In this document: piece by piece, positions 35,663 to 45,800 of the stretch
Layout: the number at the start of each line of letters is the position of its first letter
Numbering within the stretch: position 1 is the stretch's first letter
Assembly (NCBI RefSeq): GCF_048564905.1
Contig: NC_132995.1
Coordinates: 1,624,501 to 1,688,500, forward strand
Source: Vicugna pacos
Taxonomy: Eukaryota > Chordata > Mammalia > Artiodactyla > Camelidae
Direction of reading: 5' to 3'
Length of the DNA stretch: 64,000 nt
Program-made: the position numbers and the translations under genes
Notes under the pieces: model-generated
Database searches by the model: none
What the model saw: the letters and a program-made list of their open reading frames with translations, nothing else
What the model was told of the DNA's origin: nothing

Positions 35663-35859
35663 GTGAGGGGAAGCGGGGGGCTTTCTTAGAGGGAGAGGTC
35701 CCCCCCCCATGACACAATTGCATCAACACTCCCACGCCTGCGCTGGACTCAGAGGCTGTTCTAAGCACCTGACGTGTGCTGGGGGCTGTGGGTTCGGGGG
35801 AGTTGTACATGTCGCTGAGCAACTCAGTCCTGTTTATTCACGCGACTTTGTCCACAGCG

Positions 35860-36350
35860 TCCTCAGGCAACTGTGGAGCCAGCCCAGCGCGGGCGCCAAG
35901 GACAGGCACTGCGCAACCCCGCGGGGTCCTCCGCGGGGACCCCGACAGAGCCCGGGTCTGGAGGTCAGTCTCCTGGCCTCAGCTCTGAAGGGTCTGCAGC
36001 ATCCGGGCAGGAGCGCAGCTCAGGGTCTGGAGAGGGAGGGCGGCGGGCCCAGCCGGGATGTGCCGGTGCGTCCGGGGCAACGGACCAATGGAGCGCGCAG
36101 CGGGGCCCCTTGGGGAACCCGCGTCCCGCTCAGGGCGGCCGGCGTCCTCAGACCCTCTCGGCCATGGGGCGAATCCAGCTCCGAGGATTTCTCTGGCCAC
36201 TCGGAGGAGGAGAGACTGGAGGGGACACAGGGGCCCGGGGCTGTCCTGAGAAGGGGTTGCGGGGGCTCCCTCCAGGATGTGGGGGGGAGGGGTCTGGGTC
36301 CTGGTCCCCAGGCTTTAGGTGGTAGGAGGGACAGACGTGGGGACTTTGTA
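35860..36350 (+). promoter_or_regulatory. CpG-rich second module of copy B
   Basis: Homologue of 21740-22110. The acceptor-like TGTCCACAG|CGTCC at 35849-35858 matches GTGCACAG|CGTCC at 21750. CpG density is lower than in A, C or D, and the four GC boxes are missing. Confidence 0.45.
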
Positions 36351-36930
36351 GTTTGATGGGGGAGGCAGGATATGGGAGTGCTGGGGATCACTGGCGAGAC
36401 CAGTTGGCTCAGGTGGACAGTTACTGAGCTGTTGAAAGAGAACATAGTAAAATGACTTGGGGGAAAGCCAGAGGGTGGCTTGGGGGGCAGGGGTGGCCAG
36501 GAGCCCCTTACACTGTATTTGGGGGTCTGCTGACGACTCCTGTGAAGAGTCCCTGTGGAGCGAGGGGATTGGGAAAGGCTCTGAACCTCCAGTGATTCTG
36601 TGGGCCCCTGTCTGCCTGTGTGTGGGGGCGGGGAACCCGCCGGGACTGCACATCTTAGACGGACAGACTCTGGGGGATGGACCCTGGTAACACCAGGGTG
36701 GCCCTGGGTGTCAGCCACAGGGAAGCTGTTGGAGAGGGTGACTTGTGCTTTCAGGTTGTACATCTGCAGGTGTGTGTGTGTGTCAGGGGGTCTCAGTTTT
36801 TTTCAAGGGCTGAAAGGGTGTCTCAATTTTTAGAAGTGTGTCTTGGACAGCTGCAGTGTGTGTGTGAGTCTCTGAGGGGCTCCCCAAGTTCCAGGCGAGG
36901 GGGCTCACTGGGTGTCTGATGGTCCTACAG
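36351..36930 (+). other. Intron of copy B, module end
   Basis: No gene. From about 36640 rightward the sequence becomes nearly identical to copy A from 22340. Confidence 0.5.
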
Positions 36931-37099
36931 GGCCAGCCCCGATTTTCCAGCCCCCCTTGAACAGGCAGCCAGGCCCTGGTGCCCCAGCTGCTCTGAGCAT
37001 GCAGCTCTGTGACCTGGGGGTCTTCTCTAAGGATCTGTCTTCCCGGGAAGACCTGGCCCAGACGGGGGCCTGGACGGGGGGGGGGTGGTGGGGGAACAG
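36931..37099 (+). other. Copy B alternative exon, possibly terminal
   Basis: Same length (169 nt), splice sites and following AATAAA (37198-37203) as 22632-22800, with one or two base changes. The coding value is as uncertain as for copy A. Confidence 0.35.
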
Positions 37100-38380
37100 G
37101 TGAGAGGCCAAGTTGGAAGGTCCCAGCAGAGACGGTGGTGCAGGGAAGATGGAGCTGGGAGAGGAGGGGAAGGAAGAGGACCCTCCCCACCAATATCAAT
37201 AAAATCAGAACCAACACAGAAACTGTCTCAGACCCTGTTTTCATCACTTGATGTGTATTTAATCATATTTCATCCTCCTGTTTAATCCTCTACTGTCCTC
37301 ATTTTCATGGAGGGGGAAGCTGACAGCAGAAGAGGTTAAGTAACCCCTGAACCAGGGGTTGACAGGTAACATAAAGGATTCGTACTTAGATTTGAATTTC
37401 AGGGAAATAATTGCACGTTAGTGTGAGTGTGTCCCAGGTATTTCATGGGACTTGCCTACACCTCAACATAACAGAGTAAATGAGCAAAAATGATTTCTTT
37501 TAGGTAGACATGTCCCAAGAAATGTTTAGGACCTACTTATATTAAAAAATGATTTGTGTATTTCAAACTCGATTTTCAGTTTACTGTGTATTTATTGTAA
37601 TGTTCTTAATTTAAATCTGGTGTACCTGATCCTGGCCGTCCCTCAGCTAGTGACCAGCAGGCTGGAATCCCCCAGCCCACACCCCCAGACACACTGGCCA
37701 AAGTCCTGCCCCGGATGAGGCTGGGGTGGACTCGGGGTCCCAGGACCCCAAAGTTGAACCTGCTACTAAGCACCATGAATTCAGGGCTGGCCCCTCCCAG
37801 GGGCTGTGGAGAAGGGTCCACGGACCAGCCCCCTCACCTTCACAGCAGCCCTGAGAAGCAGCCACTGGGCATCCTGCTCCAGCATGGGGCCCCGCGGTCA
37901 GGGAGGTGAGGTCCAGGACTGGGCCACCTGGTCAGGCTGCCTTGTAGCCGAAGGACAGCACTGAGGTACGGCAATGAGAATGCTGGTCATGGGCTGCACT
38001 TAATGAGCACCTGCTGTGTGCCAGACACCAGAGGATGACCTGATACTTAATTGAGTGACTGCACCTTCAGGTCCCAGCATTCTGCATCATAATTTTTCTT
38101 CTGTTTTGTAAAGGGACATGAGCCCCAGACCCATGATCCCTGCTCTTGTCCTTGCCGGGCGCCATGCCTAACACTCCCCTCATCACACTGTGGGCCCTGG
38201 AAGCAACTCATGGAGGGAGGCATTTCCAGCACTCCCCCTTGGCTGTCAGGGACCTGAAGACATGGGGAGGGGACCCAGCTGCCCCATTCCGCCCAGCTCC
38301 CGAGAGCCGTGCTGGGCTTCACACCCGGGCCACGTGGGTCCACAGCCCAGGCGCTAACTGCACCTGTCTCCTGCCCATAG
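37100..38380 (+). other. Intron of copy B, near-identical to copy A
   Basis: No exon was found. The stretch differs from 22801-24060 at about 1% of bases by eye. Confidence 0.6.
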
Positions 38381-38400
38381 GGAGGACCAGTGATGTCACG

Positions 38401-41400
38401 ATGCTGCCTCTCAGCACCTTCAAGATCCATGATATGGGAGATGTGAAGACCTCACCACCCGAGAGAGGAGGTGAGACATGCCAGGGGAGGAAACTGGGCA
38501 GGTGGACATGGGGAGGGTCTCTAGGGCATGGCTGAGGGGGACGGGTAGGTGCTGAACACAGGTCCCAGCCCTGTACATCACCACTGGCTCCCCCTGGGGA
38601 GGGAGGGCCCTGAGAGGCGGCAGGATGGACCCTCCCCCACATTCACATCATGTCAGTGGGTCCATCGGTCCCCTCTCACATCCTGCAGGGGTGTCTCTTG
38701 GGAGCTGGAAGCAATCTGGTCTCAGCTTTGCATCTGGGACCCCCCACCTGAACTGGACCTCCATCCAGTTGCCAGGTCAGGGAGACCTGGGGCCATTCAT
38801 TTGGGAGATGAGGGAGGCCTGACCCAAGGAGGGGACAGAGGGGCCGGCAGGAGGGGGTGATTCCAGGCCAGCCTGTGGGTCCTGCTGGTGGCTTGACCCA
38901 GGAGGGGGGCTGCTGGGCCAGTTGTGATGCTTCCTTTTTGAAATTTTTAATTTGGTGACAATTTTGTACTCGCAGGAAGTTGCCGTAATAGTGCAGAGAA
39001 GTTCCATGGACGCGTCGTACCATTTCCCCAGTAGTTCTGTCTCATATGTGGTGATAGAACAGCGTCCAAGCTGTCCCGTGGCTCTAGACACAAAGCGCGC
39101 GTAGTTCTCAGTGTATTTTATCCCATCTTTACCTACGTGTACCCAGGATGCAAAACAAGATCAAGACTTCTCTCTTCCTCAGCCACCGACTCCTTTACCA
39201 GTGCTGGCTAACTCCCAGCTCCTCGTCCCGCCTTCCAGAATGTTCTGTGCCCACTCGTGCCGAGCACCGTGTGCGTGTGTCTGTTACTGTGTGCTTCTGT
39301 CTGATGTACCACGCAGACTGCGTGTGCTCCTTTGAGACCCCCTTTTGTCTTCATTCCTGTACTTCTGATCTGGCACTTAGTACGTCGCAGTCACTGTCCC
39401 AGGGCTTCCGACCGTCCAGCCACTCACGCCTCACAGCAGCCCTGTGAGCAGGGACAACGGTTACCCCATTCCGCAGGTGGGAACTCTGAGGGGTGACCAG
39501 TGGGAATAGGCAGCTCACACTGGCAGGCGAACCGCGGCAGTGTGGCTGCGGGGCCTTTGACCTTGAGCACGGTGAGCCCTGTCCTGCAAGGCGACCTCCC
39601 GCTAGAGGCCGTGTGCATTCTGGCTGCCTGGTGTTCCGGGGCCTGTCTGTCTGTCTGTCTGTAACTTATTAAGCACGATACTGCAGGCGGGCGTTTGGGC
39701 TAATCCCCGTCTTTGAGGACTGCAATAAACACAACTAGAAGTAGGATTACAGCGGGTCACGCTGCACCGGGCAGTGTATCCCGGACGCTGTTACAGCAGG
39801 AGGAGCGGGTGCGTCCCGGGGCGCGTGCCCGGGGCCGTGGGGCGTCTGACCGGACGGCCCTGCGTGGACTCGCTGACCGTCAGCGCCGGCAGCGGCGGAG
39901 GAGTTTGCAAGACGCTCTCTGGATTTGTAGGCAGCTTTGAAATATCAGGAGACTTCTCTCCAAATGGAGATGTCTGTCTTCTTTGGGGAAACGGGACAGT
40001 TCTGGGTAGGCGTCCCCTGCCTGACACAGGCAGCTGCGTGTCAGTGTCCCTTCCTCCTGGGCGGGGGCGCCCCGTGTGCACGGACTCCAGAGCCCCGCTG
40101 TCTCTCTCCAGCCCCTCCACTCACTGCCGTTCCCTGGCTGTGCCCTGTGGGCCTTCCACAGGCAATTGAATACAAATCTGTGGGCAGTGCTGTGCGACAT
40201 CCAGCGAGCGTCCTAACCTCTCTGTGCCTCGGTCTCCTCATCTGTAATGTTAGATGAAGATAGTAACTGTCTCAGAGAGTCCTTATGGACAACCAAATAA
40301 GCTACTATGTGTAAAATACCTAAAAGAGTGCCTGGCACAGAGCAAGGACTCCACACGTGTTAGCTCTTGTCAGTGGCTTCACGATGAAGGTTTTATTCTT
40401 ATCGAATTTCTCAAGTCTCAGGGCAAGATGGTTTCGTGACTCTTTCCTCCTCCCTCAGCCCTGCCTTCTGAGGACCCTGATGATCCGCCAAAGAAGCGCT
40501 CTAGAAAGAAAGGAAGAATGTCAGCGAGACGCCTGCCGATCTGCCCCCTGGTAAGCCTGCTTGTGTCCTCCCTCTGACAGAGGACCCTGGGTTCTGAGAG
40601 GCCAGCACACGCACCACCCTCTCTGCTCATCAGAGACCCTTGGGCTCCTGGGTACCCCTTCTTCCCCCTCCCGCAGGATGTGGTCCCAACTCCTGGGGAA
40701 TGTTTTCCTAGGAGATGCTGCCCACTTTCCGGCCTCCTCTTTCCTAGTTCTTGCCTCTACTCCAATGTCACCTCCTCCAGGAAGCCTCCCCTGGACACTT
40801 CCTCGCCATATCATTTTAACCACTTTGCCTTGCTGAGTTTCTTCAGCTTCATTATTGCTACCTGTGCGCATACTTTGTATCTATTTGTTTATCATCTGTC
40901 TTCCCTACTAGACTAGTTCTCTCAGGGCAGGAACCCTCTGTGTCTTGTTCAGTGGCACATCAGCCCTGTGTAAGGCGCGGCAGACGCTGTGTACACGTGG
41001 GCTGAATAGATGTGGGAAGGAATTAGGGATGGTCCCGCTGAGGCCGGCAGCTGTGGTGTGTCCACCTGTTCCCATTCCCCCTTTTCTGCTAACACACTTG
41101 ATTTTTCCTGGGGGACCACCTGTCTTCCCTCCACTTCGGATGGATCTGAGCTCATCCTCAAACCATCTCTGGGTACACTGCTGACCAATCAGAGCAGGCA
41201 ATGCTCAGGGTCCCCGTGACTGGTTCCAGACTGGGCACGTGACTCAACGTTGACCAATGAGAAGGCTTCTGCTCCATCTCTGGAATTCTGACCAGACAGG
41301 ACCAGAGCCTGAAGAAGCTGTGATGGGAACCAGGGGAACCTGGCAAGAGAGGTCAAGGGGGCGCAGGGTCAGGATGCTTACAAAATCATCTTTCCTACTG

Positions 41401-43466
41401 GTGCCTTCAACAGTCCCAGGGAGGACTCTTAAAAAAATCTTATTAGTAAATAATGTAAGTGTCACAGCTTTTGCAAGGACAGTGTAAAGATCATACAAAT
41501 TCACTGATTGTTAACTTTTTCTATTGCATATATTCTCTAATATATATATTAGAGGAAAAATATATAATTGTGTATATATATTCCTCTCTAATAACATATG
41601 TATATATTCCTCAGTTTTATCATCTTAGAAATAGAATATTCCCTGATGTGAGTGTGGGACTGTAGCAACCTTCCTGCATGTAGCCCTGCTACACACTGTC
41701 ATCTCGTCTCTGTCCATTTTCCAGTTTTGTGAATTAGCTGCATGGTGTCCAGTGTTCCTTTTCCTCCTAAGTGATGCCGTGTCCTTCTCAGGACACCACA
41801 GGTAGATACACAAGGGGTCTGTCTGCCAGACTTTGTGGTTTGGGTTTTCTCTCTGCAACTAACTGATGAGAAATCAGTGGAGAGACACTTGTGGATGAAG
41901 CAAAACTCCCGGAAGCAGAGAGCATTCTGATTTGCTCTTTTCACACCCTGTGCCCACCGCTGAGCCAGTCGTGAGGATCAGGGATGGAGGACCCTAAAAC
42001 TCTCAGCCTGGGCCCCCTGCCCATGGGAGTGCGGGGTAGAAGGTCCCTACCTTCCACCAACCATGAGAACAGAAGTATGGGATGAAGCAGTGATTCTCAA
42101 CCTGAGGTGGTTTGTCCCCCAGGGGACAGCTTTAATGTCTGGAAATATTTTTGGTTGTCACAACTGAAGGGCTGGTGCTGCTGGAGACTGAAGGGCAGAG
42201 GTCAGGGGTGCTTCTCCCACCCCGCCAAGCACAGGATGGCCCTGCACTAGAAATAATGATCTGACTCCAAAACGTCCCTCATGTGTCAGTTGAGAAACCC
42301 CAGAACAGGGGAAGGACGGTTCTGTAAGAGGGTAGGCACTGAGTGGAGGTAAAACTCTCCCATCCACCCTAAGGCTCCCAGGTGAGAATGCAGCTCAGGT
42401 GAAGCTGAGCGTACCAACTCCATAGTCTGAGTGCTGGGTTCAAATCCAGCGTCAGCCACTACCAGCTGTGGGACCTGGGGCTAGTTCCTGAACCCCTCTG
42501 TGCCTCAGTTTCCTCATCTGTGAAGTGGGCGGTAGGAACACCCACCCATGCTCATGGTGTTGTTATGAATTAAGTGTGTTTACATTCATACTATGCTTAG
42601 AACAGGGCCTGGAGTATAAGTGTTGGTCACATAAATGGTGGGAGATTTCCATCCTTGGAGAAGGTCGTGTGCTCACCTCTAACCCCGACTCCATGCACCC
42701 CCCCCACCTCTGATGGTACCGAGTGGGGCAGGTCACTGCTGCTTCCCCACCTCCCTTTCCTCGTCTGCAGGGTGGAGACGGAGCAACACCCCCTGGTGAG
42801 GATGCAGTGGGACCTGACGTGCCAATCATGCAGCAGAAAAAATGGGCAAAAACCCTTGGGTCCTACAGTGACCTCCTGCTTTGCAAGTCCCAGCACAGTG
42901 GGAGGTGCTTTGTATTGGTAGGAAGTGTTACAATTTTTTTAGGAAAGCAGATCATTTTATGAAAGCAGCAAAGCAAACACTTTCGAGCTCTCACAAAGGG
43001 GCAGACATTGGTACAGATCTTTCCCTTGGATTATCCTGTTCCATCCTCACACTCCCCTAAGAGGGGGCAGTTGTTAATATTCCATTAGACAGAAGTGTAG
43101 ACTGAGGCAGGGGAAGGTCAGGTCGTTTGCCCAAGGATCCCCAGCTGTACGTGGCCAAGGTGGAATCCAAGCCCGGGTGGGCTGGCCCCCGAGCCCACGG
43201 GCTCAGCGCCCATGCTGAGGGGAGTGGGCTGTCCCCAGGGCACTGATGTCCTCCTCTTTCTTCTCTGTTCTCTGTCTTTTCAGCCAAGTGTCTGCTTCGC
43301 CTTTTACTTGGAAACGGATGACTCTGACTCTGATTCGGATTCTTCTTCCGAACCTTCGAAGCCTGCCTCTACTCACACCTCCCCTTCGAAGCCGGCTGGG
43401 GAGTACCAGGAGATCCAGGCGTGGGAGTGTCCCCTGTGCTGCCTCAGCGTCTTCTGCCTTTCCTAA
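38401..43466 (+). CDS. Copy B of the unrecognised three-exon gene (114 aa)
   Basis: Joined exons: 38401-38470 (within exon 38381-38470), 40459-40550 and 43284-43466, stop TAA. Acceptors are TGCCCATAG, CCTCCCTCAG and GTCTTTTCAG; donors are GTGAGA and GTAAGC. The ATG has A at -3. Product: MLPLSTFKIHDMGD, VKTSPPERG, a Pro/Lys/Arg-rich middle (PPKKRSRKKGRM) that reads like a nuclear localisation signal absent from copies A and C, LPICPL, VCFAFYLETDDSDSDSDSS and the end [16 protein letters not shown]. It has the same length and frame as A and C. About 36 of 114 codons differ in residue from copy A and about 12 differ silently (hand count). The intron before the last exon is 2.7 kb, against 0.9 kb in copy A. 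Function unknown. Confidence 0.72.
38930..39330 (-). repeat. Old L1 3' fragment, reversed
   Basis: Words typical of decayed L1 3' ends are readable. The fragment is absent from the equivalent introns of copies A and C. Confidence 0.4.
40180..40380 (+). repeat. MIR SINE (copy B intron)
   Basis: Orthologous position to 24540 and 54470 inside the duplicated unit. Confidence 0.8.
40551..43283 (+). other. Last intron of copy B
   Basis: Positions 40900-41190 and 43060-43283 match copy A closely; 41260-41640 match copy C (55560-55870). Positions 41650-43050 hold a MIR (42400-42630) and unassigned sequence found only in this copy. No extra exon is needed, as phase 0 joins both sides. Confidence 0.6.
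42400..42630 (+). repeat. MIR SINE
   Basis: A well preserved MIR: GGGTTCAAATCCAGCGTCAG, CTGTGCCTCAGTTTCCTCAT and CTTAGAACAGGGCCTGGAG. Confidence 0.85.
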
Positions 43467-44880
43467 TTCCTGAGACCCTCTGCTTCCCGCTCTAGATGGG
43501 GTGCCCCCAATCACGCATGCTGGGCTACTGTGATGTCGAATTCCAAAATACAGCTGCTTAAATGAGCTTTCTCCTGGTGATGGTCTGTGTGTAAACCTCC
43601 TGGGGCCAGAGTGTCACAACCCCCCGGAGCTGGGAGCTGGGGTTCTTTGATCTTGGTGCTCTGTGCACGTGGTGAAGAGGGCTCACCCCCACACCCAGTC
43701 CACACTCCGGCTCATGGGAAGTGGGGTGAGGGAGGGGAGAGACACACTTTAGTCCTTCAAAGGGCAACTCCTACAGGATGTCCAGGTCACGTTCCCGCAA
43801 ACCTCCTTGGCCAGAACAGTCACATGAGCACATGCAGATACAAGAGGTGCCGGGAAGGGTAGTCCTCCGCTGGGCAATCACGTGCTCACCTAATAACGTC
43901 TGTTATTATAGGAAAGGAGGATGCAGATTCTGTCCACCCCGGACCTGGTTTGTTATGTTAATTCATCCCCAGCTCCAGGGTGTGATGGGTACGTGAGTGA
44001 ATACATTTACTCCTCAGTACTGCACATCTCTCTCCCATTCACCAAGATTTTCCTCCTTTTGTAAACAAATTGTTAGAATAATGAATATTTCTTGAGCACT
44101 GGCCATGTGGTAGACCCTGAGCTAATTTCTTTATCTTTTTTAATCACTTAGTGCTCACAACCATAGAGCTGGTTCTGTTATTAACCATCTCTCCGAGATA
44201 AGAGAGCAGAGGCACACAGAGGTCATGTCACTTGCTCAAGGGCTCACGGTCGTAAGCAGTTGAGTCACGACTCAGACCCAGGCAGCCTGGCTCCAGAGTG
44301 TGTGTCCTTGCCCATCCCGGGGTCTGCCTCGCAGACGTGGACACGGGGAGATTCCCAGAGGCCCTGCAAGTCTGAGTGAAGGAGCCTCTTCCAGCGTTCA
44401 CAGCCTCCATTCACTGACCTCTTCAGGTGTCACATAGATACGTGGACCACGCACGTACAGCACTTACCGTAGCCACGATAATGCCTCTTAACCACAGCAG
44501 CAAGTCCAGAGAAGCTGTCGACTGAAGTTAAAATGCACAGTGTGAGCGCTGTGAGTTTCCTTTTTGGGGGTGGGGGGGCTCGCTGAAGACTGCAGCCCAG
44601 GAGACAGCCTCTCAGACAGCTCTGAGGGTCTGCTCCAAAGAGGTGGGTGGAGGTCTGTACGCCTGTGACTTTGGAGAAGGGGCACCTGCAGTCAAGCTCA
44701 CATCTTCGTAGGAGGTTACTTCCTTCAGGAGAAATAATATTTAAGTTAATGATCTTTTTGTTTCTCTAAGTGTGGGAAGATGGAAGAGTCTTGGTTCACA
44801 ATACTTTCTCCTGAAAATATCCAACTCTCTGAAAACCTGCCTGCTGCCTCTTTTCAGAGTGTAGAGTGTCTCACCCTACC
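43467..44880 (+). other. 3' flank of copy B
   Basis: The expected poly(A) hexamer position reads AATGAG at 43561, so another site may be used. Positions 43735-44520 are almost identical to 57825-58610. A MIR is at 44080-44340. No gene. Confidence 0.5.
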
Positions 44881-45800
44881 TTCCCCTGAACTCCCGTCGG
44901 GGTCTGTGGAAGCTCAGTGGCTCCAGTGCCTGACGCCCTGATTTTGTAGAGCTGGCTGGTGGGCAGCGCTCTGCGGCTGGCAGCGCCCTCCTCTTGGTGT
45001 TAAATCCACCCCGGGTTTGGGGGGCGTTTCCCACCCCCTTTCTTCCCTGATGCTCACCGGGTTTGTCGCTGGGTCAGGCAGGGGGTTAATGGATGGCCTG
45101 CTAATGTGCTCCTGATGGACAGCCCTGGTGTCCGGTGGCCATGAACGCCCCTGGGCCAGCTGTCTCACTGGTCCGCTGCGGGTGATTTCCTCCTGTTGTG
45201 TCTTCCCACCCTGAAAGCTGCACCAATGCAGTCGCTGATCTTATGTGGAGCTATATGTCTGAGCAGTCACTTCGTGTCGGCTGGGCATCAGTGCACTTAT
45301 GGGAGGCTCCTTCACACAGGTCCTAATTCAGGAAACGATAATCCTGTAAAACAGGCAGAGTACACACAGTACAGCCAGTGTTGTGATTGGGCTCTTAAGT
45401 AAGTGTTTAAGGCGTGGGTGCCCCTCAGGCGCAGCCCGGGACACCCCAGGCTGTTTGTCCCTGTCCGTGACATCCCAGTCACTAACCCTGAGAGCAGTGG
45501 CACGTTGGCATTGTTCGCAAGGTGCCTAGCCCGTCCCCCTAGGGCTGTTAGGCTGATTATCCTGAGTATGGCTGACTTTCCCCAGCATAAGGGGAGCCTT
45601 TAAATTTCACCAACCATAGCCTGATATTAGCCACATAAATTCATCCCACCACCCAGGGGCATCTCTCCCAATGATCGTCAAGTGATTCTCTTTGATTGAA
45701 ATTTAGCTTGTTGCTCTGATTCAGGCTGAGTAAACTCTAAAGAGGGTTCACATTTATGGCCACGGTCAGAACAAGCAGTTTGATTGGCTAAGTGAGGGGG
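44880..45800. other. Right block of copy B
   Basis: Shared with 58990-59860 (TCCCCTGAACTCC, GATGGCCTGCTAA, GTGTCCGGTGGCCATGAACG), about 93% alike at its left end and less further right. No gene is supported. Confidence 0.5.

Larger units (their letters stand above)
38471..40458 (+). other. Intron of copy B
   Basis: It contains an L1-type reversed 3' fragment at about 38930-39330 (AATTTGGTGACAATTTTGTA, GTTGCCGTAATAGTGCAGAG), a CpG-bearing part at 39760-39910 and the MIR at 40180-40380. The part 39960-40160 is shared with copy C at 54270-54440 but missing from copy A. Confidence 0.5.
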
